Below, piece by piece: positions 26,320 to 34,800 of a stretch of 64,000 nucleotides of DNA. The DNA comes from Devosia neptuniae. Lineage in GTDB: Bacteria; Pseudomonadota; Alphaproteobacteria; Rhizobiales; Devosiaceae. The notes beneath the pieces were generated by a model that was not told where the DNA came from, ran no database searches, and was given only the letters and a program-made list of their open reading frames with translations. The stretch covers positions 744,001 through 808,000 of the forward strand of contig NZ_CP104965.1 of the NCBI RefSeq assembly GCF_025452235.1. The letters run 5' to 3'. The translations under genes were made by a program, and so were the position numbers. The number at the start of each line of letters is the position of its first letter. The stretch's first letter is position 1.

Positions 26320-27258
26320 ATGAGTGATGTGACAGCGAAGCCCGCTGCGCCCCTCGATGAAGTGATGCTGGCGATGGATGTGGTGGATACACTGCGCCAC
26401 CGCCAGGATCTGGCCACGCGCGAACTCGACGGGATTACCCGTGAGGCGCAACTCATCGACAAGTTGCGGGATATCTATCACCAGCAGGGCATTGAAGTGC
26501 CCGACCATATCCTCAAGGAAGGCGTGGCGGCGCTGGCGGAAAGCCGGTTCGTCTATGATCCGCCCAAGCCGGGCTTTGGCACGTCGCTGGCCCGGCTCTA
26601 TGTGGGCCGCAAGAGATGGGGCAAGCCGGCCATGGCCGTGCTGCTGGCGCTGGTGGTGCTGTGCATCGGCTATTTCGGCGTGTGGCGGCCCTATCAGGCC
26701 GGGCAGGCCGAGCAGGCACGGGTGGAACTGGCCCAGGGCCTGCCGGCGCAGATGGATGGCCTGTACCAGACGATTTTTGAAGAGACCAAGGTGCAGACCG
26801 CCGTGGTGCAGGCAGAGGCCATCCGCAGCCGCGGCAAGGCCTTTGCCGCCGAGGCGAACCGGGCCGGCGCCGAGCAGGCGGTGGCTGATCTGACGGCATT
26901 GCGCGACACCTTGCGCCAGCAATATACGCTGCGCATCGTCAACCGCCCCGATGTGCAATCGGGGTTCTGGACGACGCCTGAAGTCAATATCGACGCGACC
27001 AATTATTATGTCGTGGTGGAGGCCGTCGATCCGTCCGGCAATGTCCTGTCGCTGCCGATTCTCAATGAAGAGAACGGGCAGACCGAGACGGTCAATATCT
27101 GGGGCGTGCGGGTGCCCGAGGCGGTTTACAACGCGGTGGCCGCCGACAAGCGCGACGACGGTATCATTCAGGCCAATGAAGTCGGCCGCAAAGCCGATGG
27201 TTTTCTCGAGGTGGAATATAACATGCCCGTTCTTGGCGGCGCGGTGACCCGGTGGTGA
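26320..27258 (+). CDS. Single-pass membrane protein (DUF6384-like), second gene of the module
   Basis: A 312-residue protein. The cytoplasmic N-terminal part (1-100) contains a helical stretch (PLDEVMLAMDVVDTLRHRQD). One membrane segment lies at about 103-121 (PAMAVLLALVVLCIGYFGVW). The remaining ~190 residues are on the far side, with a helical stalk and then a beta-rich end (about 205-312). I recall the N-terminal pattern as DUF6384-like, but this needs a search. I start at the ATG 26320, with AGGTGA upstream; a GTG four codons earlier is possible. Probably membrane anchor of the module. Confidence 0.75.
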   Translation: MSDVTAKPAAPLDEVMLAMDVVDTLRHRQDLATRELDGITREAQLIDKLRDIYHQQGIEVPDHILKEGVAALAESRFVYDPPKPGFGTSLARLYVGRKRWGKPAMAVLLALVVLCIGYFGVWRPYQAGQAEQARVELAQGLPAQMDGLYQTIFEETKVQTAVVQAEAIRSRGKAFAAEANRAGAEQAVADLTALRDTLRQQYTLRIVNRPDVQSGFWTTPEVNIDATNYYVVVEAVDPSGNVLSLPILNEENGQTETVNIWGVRVPEAVYNAVAADKRDDGIIQANEVGRKADGFLEVEYNMPVLGGAVTRW

Positions 27259-27262
27259 CGCA

Positions 27263-28816
27263 ATGAGCCTGCGCGGACCCGAAGCCCTGGCCTCGCTCGA
27301 CGAAGCCATGCGCGACATTCGTCGCGAAGAGGACGAGATTTCCAAGCGCCTGGCCCGATCGGCCGAGCGCGTGGGCAAGATCCGCGAGAACGAGGCCGAA
27401 CTGTTCCGTCAATTGGCGCAGTTGCGGCTGGATCCCTCCATCCAGAGCGAGCTGGACGGTCGGATATCGGCGGCCGAAGCCAAGGCCCGCGACATGCTTA
27501 AGGCGCATGCGCAGGATTTGAGCCGAGCCGAGCAGGCAGCGGCCGATATCGATGCGGCTTTGGCCAAGCTGACCGGCGAGCGCGCCGCAGCGCTCAAGGA
27601 ATTGGAAGGCCATCAGGCCGAGCTCAAGGCGCTGGGCGACAGGCTGACGGCGACCATTGCCCAGGAGCCGGCCTTTGCCGCCAAACGGCAGGCGGCGCAG
27701 GAGCTGGCCGATATCGCCAACCAATCCATGCGCAAGACCGAGCGAGCCGAGACCGACCGCGAGGACAAGGGCAAGCCTTATCGCGACGACCCGCTGTTCA
27801 TGTATTTGTGGGAAGCCGGTTACGGCACGGCCAATTATCGGGCCAATAATCTGATCCGCTATTTCGATGGCCTGGTTGCCGGGATTGTCGGCTTTGCCAA
27901 GGCGCGGCCCAATTTTGCCATGCTGAACGAAATTCCGCTGCGGCTGCGCGAGCATGCCGAGCGGCAGATCGAGAGCGCCAAGGCGGCCGCAGCCGAACTC
28001 GAGGCGATGGAAACCGCAGCGATCGACGCAGCGGGCGGCAAGCCGATCCGCGCCGCCCTGGCCAGCGTGCAGGAGCGGATCGACGCCATCGATGCGCAGA
28101 TCGTCGCCACGGAAGACCAGCGCGACCAGACCACGCAGACGCTGGGCGTATTGGCCGAGGGCAATAACCCGGCTTTTGAAAGCGCCCTGGCTGAATTGGC
28201 CAATGCGCTGGCGCGGGAGGACATCCAGACACTGCTGGCCGAAGCACGGCGGACGCGAACGGGGCAGGACGACACGATCGTGGCGCAGATCGACGATGCG
28301 CGGGCCCGGGCTAAGGACGAGGAAGACGAGACGCGCGACCAGAAAGAGCGGCTCAAGACCCTGGCGGCGCGGCGGCGGGAGCTGGAAGACATCCAGTGGG
28401 AATTCAAGAAGCAGCGGTTCGATGATCCGCGCTCGAGTTTCCGGGAAGACCGGCTGGTGGGCGATCTGCTGAATGATTTCCTGCGTGGCGGCATTTCGGC
28501 GGCGTCCTATTGGGACCAGTGGCGGCGCAGCCAGAACTGGAACAGCTCATCGGAGTGGGGCGGCGGCGCGGGCCTGCCTAATAATGGCCGGCAACGCGCC
28601 AGCACGCCTTGGCCACAGGGCGGCGGTTTTCAATGGCCGGATAACAGCTTTGGCGGCGGCAATAGCAGTAGCGGCAAGAGCAAGGGCGGCGGCGGCTTTG
28701 GTGGCGGCTGGGGCGGTGGCGGCAGTTCCAGCGGCGGCGGCGGTTTTTCGCGGCCGCGTACCGGATCGGTGGGGACGCGCAAGCATGGCGGGTTCACGAC
28801 GGGCGGCGGGTTTTAG
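27263..28816 (+). CDS. Coiled-coil protein with Gly/Ser-rich tail, third gene of the module
   Basis: A 517-residue protein starting 4 nt after the preceding stop, with GGTGA upstream. Residues 1-175 and 235-395 are rich in heptads (for example ARSAERVGKIRENEAELFRQ, RAKDEEDETRDQKERLKTLA). A middle segment (about 170-230) is more globular. From about residue 430 the chain becomes low-complexity and ends in repeated GGG/GGGF/SSGGGG units, closing TTGGGF. Such tails occur in YgcG/TPM-type envelope proteins, but no TPM domain is present here. Function unknown; operonic with two other helical proteins. Confidence 0.78.
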   Translation: MSLRGPEALASLDEAMRDIRREEDEISKRLARSAERVGKIRENEAELFRQLAQLRLDPSIQSELDGRISAAEAKARDMLKAHAQDLSRAEQAAADIDAALAKLTGERAAALKELEGHQAELKALGDRLTATIAQEPAFAAKRQAAQELADIANQSMRKTERAETDREDKGKPYRDDPLFMYLWEAGYGTANYRANNLIRYFDGLVAGIVGFAKARPNFAMLNEIPLRLREHAERQIESAKAAAAELEAMETAAIDAAGGKPIRAALASVQERIDAIDAQIVATEDQRDQTTQTLGVLAEGNNPAFESALAELANALAREDIQTLLAEARRTRTGQDDTIVAQIDDARARAKDEEDETRDQKERLKTLAARRRELEDIQWEFKKQRFDDPRSSFREDRLVGDLLNDFLRGGISAASYWDQWRRSQNWNSSSEWGGGAGLPNNGRQRASTPWPQGGGFQWPDNSFGGGNSSSGKSKGGGGFGGGWGGGGSSSGGGGFSRPRTGSVGTRKHGGFTTGGGF

Positions 28817-28839
28817 GGCTGCGTAGCGCCCTGCCCCGA

Positions 28840-29238
28840 TCAATTGACTGGCGGGGAGGCCATCAATTCCCAGACATTGCCTTCGGTGTCTTCGAAATAG
28901 GCGGAATAGCCCCATTCCGATTGGGTGCCGGGGGTGATGACCGAGCCGCCGGCGACCAGGACACGGTCCAGGATCGCGTCGACCGCCTCGGCGCTGTCGG
29001 CCTTGTGGCTGAGCACGAAGCCCGGTGTGCCGGGGACGGCGACATCCTTGCCGGCGGTTTGGGCGATCTGTTCGCGCGGGAACAGCACGAAGGAAAAAGC
29101 ATCGTCGAAGAAGAAGGCGACATGGTCCTCCCCGGCCCCGATCTGCTCATCGGCGATTTCGAACAGAGCGCGATAGAAGGCGAAGGCGCGCTCCAGCTCG
29201 TCGACGCCGATGGTGATGATGGAAATCGATGGCTTCAT
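28840..29238 (-). CDS. VOC-superfamily (glyoxalase/bleomycin-resistance fold) protein
   Basis: A 132-residue protein of paired beta-alpha-beta-beta-beta modules. The first module begins SISIITIGVDELERAFAFYRALF and the second ends SAYFEDTEGNVWELM, with a probable metal Glu in the last strand. Proteins of this size include glyoxalase I, fosfomycin- and bleomycin-resistance proteins and many lactoylglutathione-lyase-like proteins of unknown substrate; nothing here decides. It is convergent with the coiled-coil module and lies 63 nt upstream (in coordinates) of the copper genes. Confidence 0.85.
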   Translation of the reverse strand: MKPSISIITIGVDELERAFAFYRALFEIADEQIGAGEDHVAFFFDDAFSFVLFPREQIAQTAGKDVAVPGTPGFVLSHKADSAEAVDAILDRVLVAGGSVITPGTQSEWGYSAYFEDTEGNVWELMASPPVN

Positions 29239-29301
29239 GGGGCGGCTCCGGATTGGTCGGCATGAATACCCGGCCGAAGAGTGATCGGCCGGGTACAGGG
29301 A

Positions 29302-29904
29302 TCAGGACTTTGCCAGCAGATTGCGCAGCTTGCCAATGGCGGTGGCGCTATCCTCGCCGTAAGCGATAGTGCCCTGGAATTCGCCCTTGGTATCGAGCAG
29401 GAAGACCGAGGCGGTGTGGTCCATGGTGTAGTCATCGCCTTCGAGCGGGATTTTGGCGGCATAGACGCCCCAGGCCTTGACGATCTTGGCGATTTCTTCC
29501 GGGCTGCCGGTGACGCCGGTGATGCGATCGGAGACCCAGCTGACATAATCGCCGAGGATTTCGGGCGTGTCGCGCTCGGGATCGACGGTGACGAAATAGG
29601 CCTGCAGGTTCTTGCCCTCATCGCCCAGGGCTTCGAACCAGGTGGACATCTCGGCCATGGTGGTGGGGCAGACTTCGGGGCAATGGGTGAAGCCGAAGAA
29701 CAGCGCCGAAGGATGGCCCTGGAACATGGTCTGATCGACGGGCTGGCCACGCTGATCGACCAGCGAATAGGTGCCCCCGCCAAAGCCGGTCGAGGCCGTG
29801 GCGGTGGCGCCGGGCTGGCGCAGCAGGAAGGTGGCGCCGGCCAAAAAGACGGCCATGACGGCAACGCCGGCCCAGAGCAGGATGCGGATGGTTTTGAGAC
29901 TCAT
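29302..29904 (-). CDS. SCO1/SenC-family copper-delivery protein
   Basis: A 200-residue protein anchored by an N-terminal membrane segment (about 6-27), with a thioredoxin-like domain outside. The copper ligands are the two Cys of CPEVCP and the His of DYTMDHTAS. In the family it loads copper into the CuA site of cytochrome c oxidase or keeps its cysteines reduced. It follows the PCuAC gene by 9 nt, a pairing known to act together in CuA assembly. Confidence 0.94.
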   Translation of the reverse strand: MSLKTIRILLWAGVAVMAVFLAGATFLLRQPGATATASTGFGGGTYSLVDQRGQPVDQTMFQGHPSALFFGFTHCPEVCPTTMAEMSTWFEALGDEGKNLQAYFVTVDPERDTPEILGDYVSWVSDRITGVTGSPEEIAKIVKAWGVYAAKIPLEGDDYTMDHTASVFLLDTKGEFQGTIAYGEDSATAIGKLRNLLAKS

Positions 29905-29913
29905 GATGCTTCC

Positions 29914-30399
29914 TCAATGACCGGCGTGATCGGCGGGCGCAGCGGCGGCCGGGCTCAGCACAGGCAATTCCAGCTCGACAGTGCCGGCCTTTTCAAAGGT
30001 CAGCGTCACCGGGATAGTTTCGCCTTCGACGAAGCGCTGGGTGATGCCCATGAACATCAGGTGCAAGCCGCCGGGGGAAAGCGTGACGGTTTCGCCCGGG
30101 CCGATCTCAAGCCCATCGGAGAGCTTGCGCATTTTCATCACGTCGCCCTGCATGGCCATTTCGTGGATCTGCACGTCGGGGGACGCGGGCGAGGTGACCG
30201 AGACGAGGCGATCGGCTTCGGCGCCGGTGTTCTCGATGGTGAAGAAGCCGCCGCCCACTGGGGCATTGGGCAGGGTGGCGCGGCTGAAGGGCTGGGAAAT
30301 GTTGATGGGACCCAGATGGGTGGTGCCATCATGCGCGAAAGCGGGGACGGATAGGGCGAGGATGGCCGCGAGGGCGGCGGAGAACAGAATTCGGATCAT
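29914..30399 (-). CDS. PCu(A)C-type periplasmic copper chaperone
   Basis: A 161-residue exported protein with signal peptide 1-22 (ending PAFA|HDG). The copper(I) site is a set of Met and His residues in QIHEMAMQGDVMKMRKL and GGLHLMFMG, the H-M-x(10)-M-x(21)-H-x-M pattern of the family. A His-containing tail (PADHAGH) may help metal capture. It hands copper to SCO or directly to the CuA subunit of oxidase. It is encoded just upstream of the SCO gene. Confidence 0.93.
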   Translation of the reverse strand: MIRILFSAALAAILALSVPAFAHDGTTHLGPINISQPFSRATLPNAPVGGGFFTIENTGAEADRLVSVTSPASPDVQIHEMAMQGDVMKMRKLSDGLEIGPGETVTLSPGGLHLMFMGITQRFVEGETIPVTLTFEKAGTVELELPVLSPAAAAPADHAGH

Positions 30400-30453
30400 G
30401 ATGTGGGTTTCCGGAAAAAGATCAGCTCGATTGGCCCCGATGGGGCCGGTGGA

Positions 30454-30834
30454 TCAGAGCTGAACCGGAGGCGCCCTCGGCCCGCCCGGCGCGATTTGGC
30501 GCGGCAGGAGGATTTTGGCGTGTTGAGTAATGCCCGTGGGGACAGCGGCGATGATGGGCGTGCCCAGATCGAGGCTGGCAAAAACCGGCAGGACCAGATC
30601 GTTCTTGCCGATGCCAGCGGCGGGGCATTTGGCGATGGTGATGTCGCTGTCGCCGCTGGTGTCGGTGGCGGAGCAAAGCACCCAGCCGGTATTTATCGTT
30701 TCGTAGCCGAGCTTGGCAAAATCGAGCTGGCTGGCGCGGGCCTGGTGCAGCGGGGCCAAAATGGTCAGCAAATAGATGGCCAAGACGGCCAGGGCCGTCC
30801 CGAACTCTCTTGCCATGCTGCGCCGCTGGATCAT
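30454..30834 (-). CDS. Small exported DUF2946-like protein next to copper genes
   Basis: A 126-residue protein. A positively charged start and a hydrophobic segment (about 11-28, GTALAVLAIYLLTILAP) give a signal peptide or anchor. The mature part has two Cys (VLCSATD, AKCPAAG). The layout resembles DUF2946 proteins often found beside copper-handling genes, but the match is by impression. The start at 30834 has AGGA about 9 nt upstream; ATG 30816 is an alternative. It is the first gene of the putative operon with PCuAC and SCO. Confidence 0.65.
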   Translation of the reverse strand: MIQRRSMAREFGTALAVLAIYLLTILAPLHQARASQLDFAKLGYETINTGWVLCSATDTSGDSDITIAKCPAAGIGKNDLVLPVFASLDLGTPIIAAVPTGITQHAKILLPRQIAPGGPRAPPVQL

Positions 30835-30887
30835 GCACTCAGTCCTATGAGGTCGGCCGGTTCGGCTCAACAGCAATATTGTCGCGG

Positions 30888-31799
30888 CTAGACGGCAGGG
30901 GAGTAAGTTTCGCTGCACAGCGCAATGAAGCTTTTCATGGCGGCGGAAAGCGGGCTGGATTTGCGGCGGGCGACGAGCAATTGGCGCAGGGCCCAGGGCT
31001 CGGCCAGGGGCGCACAGACCAGATCCGTGCCGGCGAGCAGATGCAGGCTGGTGGAGCGCAGGAAGCCGATGCCGAAGCCGGCTTCGACCATGCGGACCAG
31101 AGCGGGGAAGCTTTCGACGCGTACGCTTTCCGCGAAGGGTTTGCCTGCCTTGGTGGCGGCGTCGCCCAGCAGGCGATCGAGCGAGCCGGCATGGTGACTG
31201 CCGACAATGGGGTGGCTCAGCACGGCTTCGAAGGCAATGTCCTTGCGCGGCTCGATGCGGTCGGCGAGGGGATGGTCGGGCGGGGCGAGGACCCAGACGC
31301 GGTCATCTTCGAAGGGTTTGATTTCGAAGCGCGTGAAATCGTAATTGTCGGAGACGATGGCGATATCCGCCCTGCCCTCGTCCAGCGCCACCAGGCCCTT
31401 GGCAGCGCCCATTTCCTGGATATCGAGGGCAATGCCGGGATGCTTGAGGGCATAGCGGGCGAGCAATTCGGGCAGCCGGCCGGTGAGCGCGGCGCTGGTG
31501 CAGGCCAGGCGCAGGCTACCGCGCTGGCCGGAGCCGAAATCGGCCATGACGGCATCGAGATCGGCAATGGCGCGCAGCACGGTGCGGCAGCCATCGGCAT
31601 AGGCGGCGCCGGCTGTGGTGAGCTTGACGCCATGGGCGGAGCGATCGAACAGCACCACGCCCAGCCGGCTTTCGAGATCGGACACGCGTCGGCTGACCGC
31701 GGAGGTCGCAATGCCTTCGCGCTCGGCCGCCCGGCCGATGGAGCCGGTTTCGGCCAACAGCAGGATGAGGCGCGCGGTGACGCTATCGAATGGTGCCAT
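30888..31799 (-). CDS. LysR-family transcriptional regulator
   Basis: A 303-residue regulator. The winged helix-turn-helix lies at about 5-62 (RLILLLAETGSIGRAAEREG, then SAVSRRVSDLESRLGVVLF). The effector domain lies at about 88-295 with the usual periplasmic-binding-protein fold. GGGAGAT precedes the ATG at 31799. It sits 43 nt downstream of the TauE/SafE gene in the same direction rather than divergently, so its target is likely that transporter or distant. Effector unknown. Confidence 0.92.
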   Translation of the reverse strand: MAPFDSVTARLILLLAETGSIGRAAEREGIATSAVSRRVSDLESRLGVVLFDRSAHGVKLTTAGAAYADGCRTVLRAIADLDAVMADFGSGQRGSLRLACTSAALTGRLPELLARYALKHPGIALDIQEMGAAKGLVALDEGRADIAIVSDNYDFTRFEIKPFEDDRVWVLAPPDHPLADRIEPRKDIAFEAVLSHPIVGSHHAGSLDRLLGDAATKAGKPFAESVRVESFPALVRMVEAGFGIGFLRSTSLHLLAGTDLVCAPLAEPWALRQLLVARRKSSPLSAAMKSFIALCSETYSPAV

Positions 31800-31842
31800 G
31801 TCATCTCCCCAGATGGGCGGCACCATAACCACACTTGGTCCT

Positions 31843-32580
31843 TTAGATCACGAGCAAGATGCCGCGGGTGAGATAGAAAATGCCGATGGCGGTGACGATC
31901 AGGCGGGTCCAGCGCTTGAAATTGGCGTCGGTGAGGTGTTGCAGCACCCAGTGACCGGCGCTGGTGCCGGCAATGGCGAAGGGCGCGGCCAAGGCGACGG
32001 CCGCCCATTCGCCGGGGGCGAGTACCATGGTGGCGTTCCAGTAGAAGATGATCTTGCCCGCGTGATTGACCACCTGGGCGGCGGCCTTGGTGGCGATGAT
32101 GGTGCGCCGGTCCATGGGGGTGCGGATGAAGAACATATCGATGGTGGGCCCGGCGACGCCGACGGCGAGGTTAATACCGCCGCCGAGCAAGCCGCAGATG
32201 AAGGCGTGATGGGGCTTGGACGCATCGAGCGCCAGCCAGGATTGGGGAATCCAGAGCAGGATGGGCAAGAGGCCAATGGTGATGCAGACGGTGGCGAGAT
32301 CCGGCGTGTAGCGGACGATGAAGAGGATGGCGGCGGCAGTCAGCAGGCCCAACGTCATAATGCCGAGCACGCGCCAATCGATATAGGCGCGGGAGAAGAA
32401 GGCGCGCGAGCCATTGGCGATGAGCTGGATAATGCCCTGGACGGCAATGGCGGTGCCCACGGGCAGGATGAGCAGGAAAATGCCGAGCAGGATCAGCCCG
32501 CCGGCCATGCCGAAAATGCCCGATATCATCGATGTTGCGAACACCGCCACCAGCATGGCGGCGCCAATGAGCAGACTCAT
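31843..32580 (-). CDS. TauE/SafE-family membrane exporter
   Basis: A 245-residue membrane protein with about seven to eight hydrophobic segments and the family patterns GIFGMAGGLILLGIF and CGLLGGGINLAVGVAGPTID near the duplicated halves. Members export sulfite, sulfoacetate or related anions, or have unknown roles. The LysR gene follows it closely. No sulfur-metabolism genes are present in the window to narrow the substrate. Confidence 0.9.
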   Translation of the reverse strand: MSLLIGAAMLVAVFATSMISGIFGMAGGLILLGIFLLILPVGTAIAVQGIIQLIANGSRAFFSRAYIDWRVLGIMTLGLLTAAAILFIVRYTPDLATVCITIGLLPILLWIPQSWLALDASKPHHAFICGLLGGGINLAVGVAGPTIDMFFIRTPMDRRTIIATKAAAQVVNHAGKIIFYWNATMVLAPGEWAAVALAAPFAIAGTSAGHWVLQHLTDANFKRWTRLIVTAIGIFYLTRGILLVI

Positions 32581-33229
32581 CTGACTTTTCCCAATGTGGC
32601 ACTGTCATGCGCTGATCGCGCAGACGACGCCATGACGGATGCGGCAAGAGGGGATGCCCATGACAAAGCGCCGCCTGTGCTGCGGTTATCGAACGGACGG
32701 ACGGACCCCGAGACGGCTTCCGCCTCGTAAGGGATAAAAAATGAGACGAACGTCGCCTCGGGGTGCCGGGACTTTTTCGGACGGCGCGATCGCAGACCCC
32801 AGCGTTTGCCGTAGCGCCCGCCCGATTGCCTCGTCCGCTCGACCCGGAGCGGAGCGCGACCTCCCCTCCCCCGGCTGGCCTCCGGACGCTCGTCGCTGCA
32901 GCGCCGCCCGTATCCCGGAAGATGGAGGGAGTATGCGGGAGGTTTTGGGGAGGGGGATAAGTTTTTTTGGGGGAGCGGGGTGGGGTGCTGTTCGCTCCTC
33001 TGCCCCTGCAATGGCGGCAGTGTGTACCCGGACGCCTCTAAAATCACGGTGTCATTCCGGCGGAGGCCGGAATCCATGTCCGCATCTCTCCACGACCATT
33101 GGCGTTGATGGATGGTCCACAGCATGGATCCCGGCCTCCGCCGGGATGACACCGTGTGTGGTACGAGTCCCGAGTGAACACCCCGGGCCTGAACACCCAC
33201 CCTGTATCGGGGCCTTGGAGCCAACACCC
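32581..33229. other. 649-bp gene-free gap with G-runs and a family B inverted repeat
   Basis: The frames here have no recognisable product and codon use unlike the neighbours. The left half (32720-32930) is GC-rich and featureless. At 32947-32985 the plus strand has five G-runs (4,5,5,4,4) in 39 nt, a G-quadruplex candidate, including a T7 stretch. The right half holds the inverted repeat at 33045-33156. The gap may include remains of lost sequence, but I see no gene fragment that I can name. Confidence 0.5.
33045..33156. repeat. Inverted repeat, family B (ATTCCGGC/GCCGGGAT type)
   Basis: Arms of 34 nt (33045-33078 and 33123-33156) are reverse complements with few mismatches. They contain GTCATTCCGGCGGAGGCCGG and its partner CCGGCCTCCGCCGGGATGAC. 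The loop is 44 nt. Repeats of this sequence type are common between genes of alphaproteobacteria; only one copy lies in this window. Confidence 0.85.
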
Positions 33230-34522
33230 CTATTGCAGCGAGGGGAAATAGTCCTTGGCGGTGGGGGTGAGGAGTTCGGGGATGTCGCTGAGCTTGGCGG
33301 TCAGCAGGTCTTCGCTGCAGGCGAAGTTGACGTGGGGGAGGCCTTCGAGGGTGAAGAGCACAGCATCGCCGGGGACAAAGCGCAGGGCGAGGTTGGAGGC
33401 GATGAGGTCGTTGATGCCGCACTCGTCCTCGAATTGTTCGTCGCCGCTCGAGACGCGATGGGCAATGACATAGTCGATCAGCTCCTGATCGGCACCCCAG
33501 TAATAATCCTGCGGTGCCTGGCGCGCAGCCGCCTGATCGATCTCGCCATCGGCGCCGCCGACCTTCATGGTCGCCACCCAGCCCTTGAATATATTGGCCA
33601 GGGCAAAGGGCTCGCCGGTCCTGGTATCGACGATATGGGTGTCGCTGTGATTGTTGGGGTGGGCGCCGGTGCAATAGGTGCTGCCGGATTCCACCCAATT
33701 GAGCACAGTGGGCGACAGATAGGAGAGCACGATGCTTTCCTCGTCATACTGGCCCAGCGTGCCCTCGTTCAGGCCCAGGGAATATTCATTGGCGCCGAAG
33801 CCCGCATAGACCTGGGCCATGCAGTCGAAGGCGAAGAAACTGAGCGCGGCGTGGCGACGTTCCAGCGCCTCGTTGGCCTGTTGGGTCGAGGAGCCGTCGG
33901 ACAGGGACAGGATGCGCGGAAAGGGGAATTTGGTGCGCGGATCGGTGACGTAGCGGAAGGTGGAGCCTTCCAGCGTTTCACTGGCGCCCTCCGCCATCAC
34001 CACTTCCATCTTGGCGAATTCGTAGGGCGCGGTGTGGGGGGCGAAGATTGCGCCATCGCCGTAGAACAGCTCGAAGGTGCTGTCGCGCAGGCCATAGGGG
34101 GTGATTTCGGCAGCCTCGGGCAGCGTGCGACGGCCGATTTCGGTGAGGGTGATGGGCAGGCTCTTGGACTTGTCCGTGGGCGTCCAGTCGCCGGTGAGGC
34201 TGCCATCGCCGGAGAGCGTCACCGACCAGATGCCGCCGGTGGGCGGCACGACATCGCCATATTGGTTCTCGGTGCAGGTGGTTTGCGTGCAGGGGGCCTC
34301 TTCCAGCATACTGATCGCGGTGCCGACGCTGCCATTGGCGTCGAGCGGGATATCGCCGCCCTTGGCCAGGTAGCTGTAGCGGCCGGTCAACTGCCCGGCG
34401 GCAGGCGCGACCAGCTCGGCCACGATGTCGTGGCCGCCCAGCGTGCCCTTATAGGTGACGGCCTCAAGGGCAAAGACGGGCGTGGTGGCGAGCAGCACGG
34501 CGGCGAGAATGGCAAGACGCAT
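33230..34522 (-). CDS. Secreted DUF3298/RsiV-like protein
   Basis: A 430-residue protein with a signal peptide (1-18, ending VFA|LEA). The first half (20-130) is a beta-rich domain with a Cys pair (APCTQTTCTEN). The second half carries the DUF3298 pattern TYCTGAHPNNHSDTHIVDTR followed by TGEPFALANIF (about 285-315) and closes with Cys residues (DECGIND, FACSEDL). Proteins with this domain include RsiV-type lysozyme sensors and stand-alone envelope proteins; no sigma factor gene lies beside it. Function unknown, location outside the cytoplasm. Confidence 0.7.
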   Translation of the reverse strand: MRLAILAAVLLATTPVFALEAVTYKGTLGGHDIVAELVAPAAGQLTGRYSYLAKGGDIPLDANGSVGTAISMLEEAPCTQTTCTENQYGDVVPPTGGIWSVTLSGDGSLTGDWTPTDKSKSLPITLTEIGRRTLPEAAEITPYGLRDSTFELFYGDGAIFAPHTAPYEFAKMEVVMAEGASETLEGSTFRYVTDPRTKFPFPRILSLSDGSSTQQANEALERRHAALSFFAFDCMAQVYAGFGANEYSLGLNEGTLGQYDEESIVLSYLSPTVLNWVESGSTYCTGAHPNNHSDTHIVDTRTGEPFALANIFKGWVATMKVGGADGEIDQAAARQAPQDYYWGADQELIDYVIAHRVSSGDEQFEDECGINDLIASNLALRFVPGDAVLFTLEGLPHVNFACSEDLLTAKLSDIPELLTPTAKDYFPSLQ

Positions 34523-34632
34523 GGAGGGACCCTCGGAACTGGTTTGGCGAGTTTAGCAGGGGTGAGACGTTCGTCAGCCCCTGCTCCTTGGGGTGGCTCG
34601 CTAATATTTGTTGGTGGGGGAGCCCCGATGCG

Positions 34633-34770
34633 CCTCCCTCCCCCTTGAGGGGAGGGATTGAGGGTGGGGGTGCTGAGGTCACAACACATATCGAGTATTT
34701 GGAGGCCGCAGCACCCCCACCCCCGCTTTTCGCTAGCGAAAAGCTGAGCCCTCCCCTCAAGGGGGAGGGG
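34633..34770. repeat. Long inverted-repeat element (family A) with nested palindrome
   Basis: Arms at 34633-34675 and 34709-34770 share CCCTCCCCCTTGAGGGGAGG followed by a GGGTGGGGGTGCTG tract with the copy at 18321-18430. The right arm is interrupted by a perfect 20-nt palindrome GCTTTTCGCTAGCGAAAAGC (34725-34744) that the left arm lacks. The element lies in the 278-bp gap between the DUF3298-like gene and the ABC exporter stop. Confidence 0.85.
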
Positions 34771-34800
34771 ATTGGATTGGGGCTCCCGAGCCGTCTGCTA

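Noticed and set aside
32577..33698. Minus-strand open frame of 373 codons spanning the gap upstream of TauE/SafE
   Set aside because: It overlaps the DUF3298-like gene in a wrong frame and translates the palindromic repeat; no ribosome site or family match.
32741..34648. Plus-strand open frame of 635 codons across the gap and the DUF3298-like gene
   Set aside because: It reads through two inverted repeats and antisense to a gene with a clear signal peptide; composition is shadow-like.
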